Below, in pieces: positions 35,127 to 43,003 of a DNA stretch of 64,000 bases. The first letter of the stretch is position 1. Every line of letters starts with the position of its first letter. Below the pieces are notes generated by a model, which was given only the letters and a program-made list of their open reading frames with translations, searched no databases and was not told the DNA's origin. Made by a program: the position numbers and the translations under genes. The stretch is from positions 124,001 through 188,000 of the forward strand of contig NZ_JAHSTW010000004.1 of the NCBI RefSeq assembly GCF_019145195.1, written 5' to 3'. Source of the stretch: Pseudomonas siliginis. Lineage in GTDB: Bacteria; Pseudomonadota; Gammaproteobacteria; Pseudomonadales; Pseudomonadaceae.

Positions 35127-35918
35127 TCAGGCGGCTTTGGGTTTCGGCGGAAATTTCGGCGCGTGCAAGCCCAGCTGCATGCCCTGACGAACCATGGCCA
35201 TGATGTCTTCATGGGCCACATCGAACAGGCGCTTGAGATTGGGCAGGACGAAGTACAGCGGTTGCAGGATGTCGATGCGATACGGCGTGCGCATGGCTTC
35301 CAGCGGATCGAAGAGCTGATGCTCGGGCTCGTCCGACAGGCAGTAAACGGTTTCTTTGGGCGAAGACAGAATTCCGCCACCGTAAATGCGCTTGCCCTGC
35401 GGGGTGTCGACCAGGCCGAATTCGATGGTCATCCAGTACAGCCGCGCCAGGTACACGCGCTCTTCCTTGGTCGCCTGCAGGCCGAGCTTGCCGTAGGTGT
35501 GGGTGAATTCAGCAAAGTAGGGGTTGGTCAGTAGCGGGCAGTGGCCGAAGATCTCGTGAAAAATGTCCGGCTCTTGCAGATAGTCGAGTTCTTCGCGGGT
35601 ACGTATGAAGGTGGCGACGGGGAATTGCTTGCTGGCAAGCAACTCGAAGAAGGTCTGGAAAGGAATCAGCGCCGGCACCCGGGCAACTTGCCAGCCGGTG
35701 GTCTCGCCGAGGACTTTGTTGATCTCGGCCAGTTGCGGGATGCGGTCGTGGGGCAGACCGAGTTTTTCGATACCGTCCAGATATTCCTGGCACGCGCGAC
35801 CTTCAATCACCTTCAACTGGCGAGTGATCAGCGTGTTCCACACCGCATGTTCTTCGGCGGGGTAGTCGATAAAACCTTGCGCATCGGGCTCGCGAGCCAC
35901 GTATTGCGTCTGCTTCAT
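35127..35918 (-). CDS. phhA: Phenylalanine 4-monooxygenase PhhA
   Basis: 263 residues, the usual bacterial length. The iron site is in DIFHEIFGHCPLLTNPYFAEF (His about 119 and 124), with the Glu ligand near LARLYWMTIEFGLV (about 164). It converts Phe to Tyr with tetrahydropterin and O2. It is the first gene of phhA-phhB-phhC; its promoter should lie in the 393-base gap shared with divergent phhR, which carries a candidate PhhR box. Confidence 0.96.
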   Translation of the reverse strand: MKQTQYVAREPDAQGFIDYPAEEHAVWNTLITRQLKVIEGRACQEYLDGIEKLGLPHDRIPQLAEINKVLGETTGWQVARVPALIPFQTFFELLASKQFPVATFIRTREELDYLQEPDIFHEIFGHCPLLTNPYFAEFTHTYGKLGLQATKEERVYLARLYWMTIEFGLVDTPQGKRIYGGGILSSPKETVYCLSDEPEHQLFDPLEAMRTPYRIDILQPLYFVLPNLKRLFDVAHEDIMAMVRQGMQLGLHAPKFPPKPKAA

Positions 35919-36038
35919 GCTGCTCTCCTGCTAGGAAATTCGTTTTTGTTATGTCCAGCGATGGCTAAAGGAATACCCCAGAGTGACAGGTCGTGCAGCA
36001 TGTTGACCGGTGTGTGCGTAGGAAAATTCTGCGTATTT

Positions 36039-36056
36039 CGTAAAGTTATCGTTACG
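36039..36056 (-). promoter_or_regulatory. Candidate PhhR/TyrR box
   Basis: cgtaaagttatcgttacg matches the TyrR/PhhR consensus TGTAAA-N6-TTTACA in spacing and in 9 of 12 positions. A second weaker gtaa-N7-ttac palindrome follows about 10 bases on. The site sits about 120-140 bases upstream of phhA. Confidence 0.5.
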
Positions 36057-36181
36057 CTTTGTCGGGTAATGCGCATTTACGGTGAATGGCGGGTTTGAAA
36101 AGGGCAGGGGCTGTCACATAATCTTGACAACTATCTGCGTGCCTCGACAGAAAACTCTGCCTCGGGCGCGCCACAAGATCC

Positions 36182-36270
36182 TGTGGGAGCGAGCCTGCTC
36201 GCGAAAGCGGTCTGTCTGACACATTGATACTGGATGTGATGGCGCCTTCGCGAGCAGGCTCGCTCCCACA
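36182..36270. repeat. REP doublet in the phhA-phhR gap
   Basis: Inverted pair of gtgggagcgagcctgctcgc units about 30 bases apart, 42 bases upstream of phhR. Confidence 0.9.
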
Positions 36271-36311
36271 AGGACATGTGTTTACCTTTCAAACCTGTCG
36301 GGCCTTTTTCT

Positions 36312-37874
36312 ATGCGCATCAAAGTCCACTGCCAGAACCGCATCGGCATCCTGCGCGACATTCTCAATCTGCTGGTGGCGTACGGGATCAACGTCGCCCG
36401 CGGTGAAGTTGGCGGTGAGCATGGCAATGCGATCTACCTGCACTGCCCGAACCTGATCAACATCCAGTTCCAGGCGTTGCGCCCCAAGTTCGAGGCAATC
36501 GGCGGGGTGTTCGGGGTCAAGCGCGTCGGGCTGATGCCCAGCGAGCGCCGGCACATGGAACTGAATGCGTTGCTCGGCGCGCTGGAGTTTCCGGTGTTGT
36601 CGATCGACATGGGCGGCTCGATCGTTGCGGCCAACCGCGCGGCGGCGCAGTTGCTCGGGGTGCGCGTCGATGAAGTGCCGGGGATTCCGCTGTCGCGCTA
36701 CGCCGAGGATTTCGATTTGCCGGAATTGGTGCGCGCCAACAAATCGCGGATCAACGGCATGCGGGTCAAGGTCAAGGGCGACATCTTTCTCGCCGACATC
36801 GCGCCGCTGCAATCGGAGCACGATGACAGCGAGGCCATGGCCGGCGCCGTACTGACGCTGCACCGCGCCGACCGCGTCGGCGAGCGTATCTACAATGTGC
36901 GCAAGCAAGAGCTGCGCGGTTTCGACAGTATTTTCCAGAGTTCGAAAGTCATGGCCGCTGTGGTCCGCGAAGCGCGACGCATGGCGCCGCTGGATGCGCC
37001 GCTATTAATAGAAGGCGAAACCGGCACTGGCAAGGAACTGCTGGCGCGCGCCTGCCACCTCGCCAGCCCGCGCGGACAGTCACCGTTGATGGCGCTCAAC
37101 TGCGCCGGACTGCCGGAGTCGATGGCCGAGACCGAACTGTTCGGCTACGGCCCCGGTGCCTTCGAAGGCGCGCGGGCCGAAGGCAAGCTTGGCCTACTCG
37201 AATTGACCGCTGGCGGCACGCTGTTTCTCGATGGCGTCGGCGAGATGAGTCCGCGTTTGCAGGTCAAATTGCTGCGCTTTCTTCAGGACGGTTGCTTCCG
37301 TCGCGTCGGCAGTGATGAAGAGGTGTATCTGGACGTGCGGGTGATCTGCGCGACGCAGGTGGACTTGTCCGAATTGTGCGCGCGCGGTGAGTTTCGTCAG
37401 GATCTCTATCACCGCTTGAACGTGCTGTCGCTGCACATCCCGCCGCTGCGCGAGTGCCTCGACGGTCTGACGCCGCTGGTTGAACACTTTCTCGACCAGG
37501 CCAGTCGGCAGATCGGCTGTTCGCTGCCGAAACTGGCTCCGGCGGCGATGGATCGCCTCAGCCATTACCACTGGCCGGGCAACGTGCGGCAGCTGGAGAA
37601 CGTACTGTTCCAGGCGGTTTCCCTGTGCGACGGCGGCACGGTCAAGGCCGAACATATTCGCCTGCCGGATTACGGCGTGCGTCAGCCGCTTGGCGATTTT
37701 TCCCTCGACGGAAATCTCGACGAGATCGTCGGGCGTTTCGAAAAAGCGGTGCTGGAACGCTTGTATTCCGAGCATCCAAGCAGTCGGCAGTTGGGCAAGC
37801 GGCTCGGTGTTTCGCACACGACGATTGCCAACAAGTTGCGTGAGTATGAAGTTGGCAAAACCTCCGAAAGCTAA
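36312..37874 (+). CDS. phhR: PhhR, TyrR-like regulator of aromatic amino acid catabolism
   Basis: 520 residues from MRIKVHCQNRIGILRDILNLL. An N-terminal ACT domain (1-70) is followed by PAS (80-150) and an AAA+ domain with Walker A GETGTGKELL (about 233) and Walker B GGTLFLDGVGEMSPRLQ. The sigma54-contact loop reads GAFEGA rather than GAFTGA, as expected for TyrR-type regulators that work with sigma70. A Fis-type HTH (SSRQLGKRLGVSHTTIANKLREY) ends the protein. It responds to Phe/Tyr and activates phhABC. It is divergent from phhA. Confidence 0.93.
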   Translation: MRIKVHCQNRIGILRDILNLLVAYGINVARGEVGGEHGNAIYLHCPNLINIQFQALRPKFEAIGGVFGVKRVGLMPSERRHMELNALLGALEFPVLSIDMGGSIVAANRAAAQLLGVRVDEVPGIPLSRYAEDFDLPELVRANKSRINGMRVKVKGDIFLADIAPLQSEHDDSEAMAGAVLTLHRADRVGERIYNVRKQELRGFDSIFQSSKVMAAVVREARRMAPLDAPLLIEGETGTGKELLARACHLASPRGQSPLMALNCAGLPESMAETELFGYGPGAFEGARAEGKLGLLELTAGGTLFLDGVGEMSPRLQVKLLRFLQDGCFRRVGSDEEVYLDVRVICATQVDLSELCARGEFRQDLYHRLNVLSLHIPPLRECLDGLTPLVEHFLDQASRQIGCSLPKLAPAAMDRLSHYHWPGNVRQLENVLFQAVSLCDGGTVKAEHIRLPDYGVRQPLGDFSLDGNLDEIVGRFEKAVLERLYSEHPSSRQLGKRLGVSHTTIANKLREYEVGKTSES

Positions 37875-37885
37875 ATAGAGCCTTT

Positions 37886-38003
37886 GTGGCGAGGGGATTT
37901 ATCCCCGATGGGCGGCGAAGCCGCCCCGCTTTTTCTTCCCCGCGACCTCATTTGCAGGCTTGGCGACTGCTGCGCAGCCGAACGGGGATAAATCCCCTCG
38001 CCA
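37886..38003. repeat. Long inverted repeat (gtggcgaggggatttatcccc type)
   Basis: Outer arms tggcgaggggatttatcccc and ggggataaatcccctcgcca with degenerate inner arms (ggcggcgaagccgcc). It lies between phhR and the flgF promoter, and no gene is seen in the 344-base gap. Confidence 0.9.
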
Positions 38004-38146
38004 GAGGATCTCCATCCCCCGCCGAACTCAGGATTGCCACTAACCGGCATGACACCGCCGGTTTTTCGTCTTCGACCCATTTCAGATTCCCCCTCCGATC
38101 CCCTCAAGTCCCCTGTTTACCGGGCCTTCGCCCGCCAATAAAAAGT

Positions 38147-38162
38147 TGGTCTGCAAATTGCT
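38147..38162 (+). promoter_or_regulatory. Sigma54 (RpoN) -24/-12 promoter of the flgF operon
   Basis: TGGTCTGCAAATTGCT matches the TGGCACG-N4-TTGCT consensus with exact GG-to-GC spacing, 57 bases before the flgF start. Flagellar class II genes of Pseudomonas use RpoN with FleQ, which fits. Confidence 0.75.
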
Positions 38163-38218
38163 TATGGCTGAGCAGTACAGCGGTGGGCGGCAAACGTCCG
38201 GCATGCAGAGGAAACACT

Positions 38219-38959
38219 GTGGACAAGTACCTTTATGTGGCAATGACCGGCGCCAGCCAGAACGCACTGGCGCAACGGGCGCATGCCAACAACCTGGCGA
38301 ACATCTCCACCAACGGCTTTCAGCGCGATCTCGAGCAGGCGCGTTCGATGCCGGTGTTCGGTGACAGCTTTCCGGCGCGCGCGTTTGCCATGAGCGAACG
38401 TCCTGCCACCGACTTCACGCCGGGCTCGCTGGTGCAGACCGGTCGTGAACTCGACGTCGCGGTATCCGGCAACGGTTTCATCGCCGTGCAAAACCCCAGC
38501 GGTGGTGAAAGCTACGTGCGTACCGGCAGCCTCAACATCGACGCCCTCGGCGTATTGCGCGCCGGCAACGGCATGCCGGTGATCGGTAATGGCGGCCCGA
38601 TCGCCGTGCCGCCCGAGCAGCAGGTCGAAGTCGGCGAAGACGGCACCATCAGCATTCGCGCGATGGGCGAAGGCCCGCGCGTCATGGCCGAAGTCGACCG
38701 GATAAAACTGGTCAACCCGGACATCAAGAACATGAACAAAGGCCTCGACGGTTCGATTTACACCAAGGACGGCCAGCCGGCGCAAGCCGACGCCAACGTC
38801 AAACTGGTCTCGGGTTTCCTCGAGTCGAGCAACGTCAATGCCGTGGAAGAAATGACTTCGGTGCTGGCCCTGGCCAAGCAGTTCGAGTTGCACGTCAAGA
38901 TGATGAACACCGCCAAAGACGACGACCAGGCCATGGCTCGGGTCTTGCAGATCAGCTAA
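38219..38959 (+). CDS. flgF: Flagellar proximal rod protein FlgF
   Basis: 246 residues from GTG 38219 (MDKYLYVAMTGASQNALAQRAHANNLANISTNGFQ, the rod-family N-terminus), with AGAGG 6 bases upstream. The central LDVAVSGNGFIAVQ and C-terminal SNVNAVEEMTSVLALAKQFELHVKMMNTAKDDDQAMARVLQIS are typical. It is the first visible gene of flgFGHIJKL. The upstream neighbour is phhR, not flgE, so flgBCDE is elsewhere. Confidence 0.96.
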   Translation: MDKYLYVAMTGASQNALAQRAHANNLANISTNGFQRDLEQARSMPVFGDSFPARAFAMSERPATDFTPGSLVQTGRELDVAVSGNGFIAVQNPSGGESYVRTGSLNIDALGVLRAGNGMPVIGNGGPIAVPPEQQVEVGEDGTISIRAMGEGPRVMAEVDRIKLVNPDIKNMNKGLDGSIYTKDGQPAQADANVKLVSGFLESSNVNAVEEMTSVLALAKQFELHVKMMNTAKDDDQAMARVLQIS

Positions 38960-39004
38960 TTATCAGAACGTCGCGCCGTAAAACAGGCGCACGAGGAGAA
39001 TCGA

Positions 39005-39790
39005 ATGCTTCCGGCTCTATGGGTTGCCAAAACCGGTCTGTCCGCCCAGGACACCAACCTGACCACCATTTCCAACAACCTGGCGAACGTCTCGACCACG
39101 GGTTTCAAACGTGACCGTGCCGAGTTCCAGGACTTGCTCTATCAGATCAAGCGTCAGCCAGGCGCCCAGTCGACCCAGGACAGCGAACTGCCGTCGGGTC
39201 TGCAAGTGGGTACCGGTGTGCGCATTGTCGGCACCCAGAAAAACTTCACCGCCGGCAGCCTGCAAACCACCGAGCAGCCGCTGGACATGGCCATCGACGG
39301 TCGCGGTTTCTTCCAGATCCTGCAGCCGGACGGCACCACGTCCTACACCCGTGACGGTACTTTCCACCTCGACTCCAATGGCCAGATCGTCAACGCCAGC
39401 GGTTTCGCCCTGGAGCCGGCGATCATCATTCCGAACGATGCGCAGACCTTCACTGTCGGCCGTGACGGCACCGTGTCCATCACCATCGCCGGCAACCCGG
39501 CCTCGCAAGTGATCGGCAACCTGCAGACCGCCGACTTCATCAACCCGGCCGGCCTGCAAGCGGTGGGCAACAACCTGTTCCTGGAAACCGCTGCTTCCGG
39601 CGCGCCGCAGATCGGCACCCCGGGCCTCAACGGTTTCGGTACCACGCTGCAGAACACCCTGGAAACCTCGAACGTCAGCACCGTTGAAGAGATGGTCAAC
39701 ATGATCACCACTCAACGCGCCTACGAGATGAACTCCAAGGTGATCTCCACCGCCGACCAGATGCTCTCGTTCGTAACGCAGAATCTGTAA
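39005..39790 (+). CDS. flgG: Flagellar distal rod protein FlgG
   Basis: 261 residues. MLPALWVAKTGLSAQDTNLTTISNNLANVSTTGFKRDRAEFQDLLYQ at the start, LDMAIDGRGFFQILQPDGTTSYTRDG in the middle and ETSNVSTVEEMVNMITTQRAYEMNSKVISTADQMLSFV at the end are diagnostic of FlgG. The distal rod links to the hook. It has GAGGAG-like spacing 7 bases upstream and sits 45 bases after flgF. Confidence 0.97.
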   Translation: MLPALWVAKTGLSAQDTNLTTISNNLANVSTTGFKRDRAEFQDLLYQIKRQPGAQSTQDSELPSGLQVGTGVRIVGTQKNFTAGSLQTTEQPLDMAIDGRGFFQILQPDGTTSYTRDGTFHLDSNGQIVNASGFALEPAIIIPNDAQTFTVGRDGTVSITIAGNPASQVIGNLQTADFINPAGLQAVGNNLFLETAASGAPQIGTPGLNGFGTTLQNTLETSNVSTVEEMVNMITTQRAYEMNSKVISTADQMLSFVTQNL

Positions 39791-39841
39791 TCCAGTCTTT
39801 GAGGCGGCCTGAGGTCGCCAGCAACACCGTGAGGTAGGGTC

Positions 39842-40537
39842 ATGAAGCGCTTTGTATCTGTTCTGGCATTGAGTGGGGTCGTCTCGCTCGCGGGCTGCGT
39901 CGCCCCGACGCCCAAGCCCAATGACCCTTACTACGCCCCGGTGTTGCCGCGCACACCGTTGCCGGCGGCTGCCAATAACGGCTCGATCTATCAGGCCGGC
40001 TTTGAGCAGAACCTGTACAGCGACCGCAAGGCGTTCCGCGTCGGTGACATCATCACCATCACCCTGAACGAGCGCACCCAGGCGAGCAAGAACGCCAACT
40101 CGCAGATGGACAAGAACAGCGATAACTCGATTGGTCTGACCTCGTTGTTCGGTTCCAGCCTGACCACCAACAACCCGATTGGTGGCGGTGACCTGAGCCT
40201 GAACGCTGGCTACAGCGCCGACCGTTCGACCAAGGGCGACGCCAAGTCCGGGCAGAGCAACAGCCTGACCGGTTCGATCACCGTGACCGTGGCCGACGTG
40301 CTGCCCAACGGCATCATCGCCGTGCGTGGCGAGAAGTGGCTGACGCTCAACACTGGTGACGAACTGGTGCGCATCGCCGGTATGGTCCGCGCCGATGACA
40401 TCGCGACCGACAACACCGTGTCGTCGACCCGTGTCGCCGATGCGCGCATCACCTACTCGGGTACCGGCGCGTTTGCCGATACGAGTCAGCCAGGCTGGTT
40501 CGACCGTTTCTTCCTCAGCCCGCTGTTCCCTTTCTAG
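39842..40537 (+). CDS. flgH: Flagellar L-ring lipoprotein FlgH
   Basis: 231 residues. A signal peptide with lipobox LAGC (Cys about 20) places it in the outer membrane. [32 protein letters not shown] and [48 protein letters not shown] are the FlgH core. The C-terminus is LSPLFPF. Confidence 0.97.
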   Translation: MKRFVSVLALSGVVSLAGCVAPTPKPNDPYYAPVLPRTPLPAAANNGSIYQAGFEQNLYSDRKAFRVGDIITITLNERTQASKNANSQMDKNSDNSIGLTSLFGSSLTTNNPIGGGDLSLNAGYSADRSTKGDAKSGQSNSLTGSITVTVADVLPNGIIAVRGEKWLTLNTGDELVRIAGMVRADDIATDNTVSSTRVADARITYSGTGAFADTSQPGWFDRFFLSPLFPF

Positions 40538-41653
40538 GTGGCTACGTTGAATCTGAAAAGCCTTATGGTGGCCGCGTTGTTGATGTCTGCGGCGTTCACC
40601 GCACACGCCGAGCGGCTGAAAGACATCGCCAGCATTTCCGGCGTGCGCTCCAACCAGTTGATCGGTTACGGCCTGGTGGTCGGGCTTAACGGCACCGGTG
40701 ACCAGACGACGCAGACCCCGTTCACCCTGCAGACCTTCAACAACATGCTCTCGCAGTTCGGCATCAAGGTGCCGCCGGGATCGGGCAACGTGCAGTTGAA
40801 GAACGTCGCGGCGGTGTCGGTGAGTGCCGATCTGCCAGCGTTTGCCAAACCGGGTCAGCAGGTCGACATCACCGTGTCCTCGATCGGTAACTCCAAGAGC
40901 CTGCGCGGCGGCACCTTGCTGCTGACGCCGCTCAAGGGTATCGACGGTAACGTCTATGCGATCGCTCAGGGCAACCTCGTGGTTGGCGGTTTCGACGCTG
41001 AAGGCCGTGATGGTTCGAAGATTACCGTCAACGTTCCGTCGGCCGGTCGCATCCCTGGCGGTGCGTCGGTGGAACGTGCGGTGCCGAGCGGTTTCAACCA
41101 GGGCAACAGCCTGACGCTGAACCTCAACCGTTCCGACTTCACCACCGCCAAGCGCATCGTCGACAAGGTCAATGACATGCTCGGCCCTGGCGTCGCCCAA
41201 GCCATCGACGGCGGATCGGTGCGCGTGACTGCACCACTGGATCCGAGCCAGCGCGTCGACTACCTGTCGATTCTGGAAAACCTCGAAATCGATCCGGGTC
41301 AGGCGGTGGCAAAAGTCATCATCAACTCGCGTACCGGCACCATCGTCATCGGCCAGAACGTGAAAGTGTCGCCAGCCGCCGTGACCCACGGCAGCCTGAC
41401 CGTGACCATCACCGAAGACCCGATCGTCAGCCAGCCTGGCCCGCTGTCCAACGGCCAGACCGCCGTCGTACCGCGATCGCGAGTGAATGCCGAACAGGAG
41501 GCCAAACCGATGTTCAAGTTCGGCCCGGGCACCACCCTCGACGAGATCGTCCGTGCGGTAAACCAGGTCGGCGCAGCACCGGGTGACCTGATGGCAATTC
41601 TCGAAGCTCTGAAGCAGGCCGGCGCATTGCAAGCCGACCTGATCGTGATCTGA
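40538..41653 (+). CDS. flgI: Flagellar P-ring protein FlgI
   Basis: 371 residues from GTG 40538, which directly follows the flgH TAG; a TTG at 40547 better placed after TAGGTGG is an alternative. A signal peptide ends near [45 protein letters not shown] and [27 protein letters not shown] are the FlgI signature. It forms the periplasmic ring in peptidoglycan. Confidence 0.96.
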   Translation: MATLNLKSLMVAALLMSAAFTAHAERLKDIASISGVRSNQLIGYGLVVGLNGTGDQTTQTPFTLQTFNNMLSQFGIKVPPGSGNVQLKNVAAVSVSADLPAFAKPGQQVDITVSSIGNSKSLRGGTLLLTPLKGIDGNVYAIAQGNLVVGGFDAEGRDGSKITVNVPSAGRIPGGASVERAVPSGFNQGNSLTLNLNRSDFTTAKRIVDKVNDMLGPGVAQAIDGGSVRVTAPLDPSQRVDYLSILENLEIDPGQAVAKVIINSRTGTIVIGQNVKVSPAAVTHGSLTVTITEDPIVSQPGPLSNGQTAVVPRSRVNAEQEAKPMFKFGPGTTLDEIVRAVNQVGAAPGDLMAILEALKQAGALQADLIVI

Positions 41654-41664
41654 GGCCGGCCACC

Positions 41665-42978
41665 ATGGATATGCGCAAAAGCGGTCTGGTCAGCAGCAGC
41701 GATTCGGGTTCCTACTCCGACCTCAATCGTCTGAACCAGCTCAAGGTCGGCGACAAGAACAGCGACGAAAACATGCGCAAGGTGGCGCAGGAATTCGAGT
41801 CGCTGTTCCTCGGCGAAATGCTCAAGTCGATGCGTTCGGCCACCGAAGCGCTCGGCCAGGACAACCCGCTGAACACGCCGGCGGCCAAGCAGTATCAGGA
41901 AATGTACGACCAGCAACTGGCGGTTTCCATGTCCCGCGAGGGCGGTGGTATTGGCCTGGCCGACGTGCTGATCCGGCAGATGTCGAAGAACAAACCGATG
42001 GCGCCGGGCGAGGCTGCGGCTGCGTCCGCCGCCAAGCAGCAGGAAGCGCTGGCCAAGGCCGCCGCCGTGCCGACGCCGATTGCCGCTGGCACCGTCGCCA
42101 CCGGGCCGCTGTCCCGCGTCAATGGCGAGCGTCCGTTGTGGGCATCGCGCTCGGTGCATGCGCCGAACAACACCGATATTTCCCATCGCAACGACATGGC
42201 GCTGATCAACCAGCGGCGACTGGCATTGCCGCCGAAACTGGCCGATCGCTTGCTCGCCGGTCTGGTGCCGTCGGCGCCGAGCGTGGCCACTGCGACCACT
42301 GCAGCAGTGACCAATGCCTTGCCGCAACGGGCTGCGACTACCGCCGTCACAGGCTCCGGCGCGTTGTACAACGGCGACTGGCTGGCCCGTGCCGAAGAGC
42401 AGAAAGCCGCTGGCGGGCAGATGCAGGTCTACGGCCGCGCCATGGCGCAGATTCCGCTGGCACCGGCGAAGAAGGCCTTCAGTTCTGCCGACGAATTCGT
42501 CAACACCATGCTGCCGATGGCCAAGGAAGCCGCCGACCGCATCGGCGTCGATCCGCGTTATCTGGTGGCGCAAGCGGCACTGGAAACCGGTTGGGGCAAA
42601 TCGGTCATGCGCGCCCAGGATGGCAGCAGCAGCCACAACCTGTTCGGCATCAAAGCGAGCAGTAACTGGAAGGGCGATTCGGCCCGCGCGATCACCAGCG
42701 AGTTCCGCAATGGCGCGATGGTCAAGGAGACGGCCGAGTTCCGTTCCTACGCCTCGTACAAGGACAGCTTCCACGATCTGGTGACGTTGCTGCAGAGCAA
42801 CAATCGCTATCAAGAAGTGCTGAAGTCGGCCGATAACCCAGAACAGTTTGTACGCGAGTTGCAGAAGGCCGGTTACGCCACCGACCCGAACTACGCGACG
42901 AAGATTTCGCAAATTGCCAAGCAGATGAACAGTTTTGAAAACTACGCTGCGGCGGGTGTCTCCACCACGCCTTTATAA
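41665..42978 (+). CDS. flgJ: Flagellar rod-cap/peptidoglycan hydrolase FlgJ
   Basis: 437 residues. The N-terminal rod-binding domain (VAQEFESLFLGEMLKSMRSAT, about 42-62; YDQQLAVSMSREGGGIGLADVLIRQM) is followed by a low-complexity linker of about 150 residues. The C-terminal GH73-type glucosaminidase comes last (ADEFVNTMLPMAKEAADRIGVDPRYLVAQAALETGWGKSVM, with the catalytic Glu). The linker is longer than in E. coli FlgJ (313 residues). Confidence 0.95.
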   Translation: MDMRKSGLVSSSDSGSYSDLNRLNQLKVGDKNSDENMRKVAQEFESLFLGEMLKSMRSATEALGQDNPLNTPAAKQYQEMYDQQLAVSMSREGGGIGLADVLIRQMSKNKPMAPGEAAAASAAKQQEALAKAAAVPTPIAAGTVATGPLSRVNGERPLWASRSVHAPNNTDISHRNDMALINQRRLALPPKLADRLLAGLVPSAPSVATATTAAVTNALPQRAATTAVTGSGALYNGDWLARAEEQKAAGGQMQVYGRAMAQIPLAPAKKAFSSADEFVNTMLPMAKEAADRIGVDPRYLVAQAALETGWGKSVMRAQDGSSSHNLFGIKASSNWKGDSARAITSEFRNGAMVKETAEFRSYASYKDSFHDLVTLLQSNNRYQEVLKSADNPEQFVRELQKAGYATDPNYATKISQIAKQMNSFENYAAAGVSTTPL

Positions 42979-43003
42979 GGCACCAGGTAATAAGGTCTGA
43001 ACC

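Noticed and set aside
39017..41632. 871-codon minus-strand frame opposite flgG, flgH and flgI
   Set aside because: It crosses three well-identified flagellar genes and their gaps in antisense; translation is His/Arg/Gly-rich with no recognisable fold.
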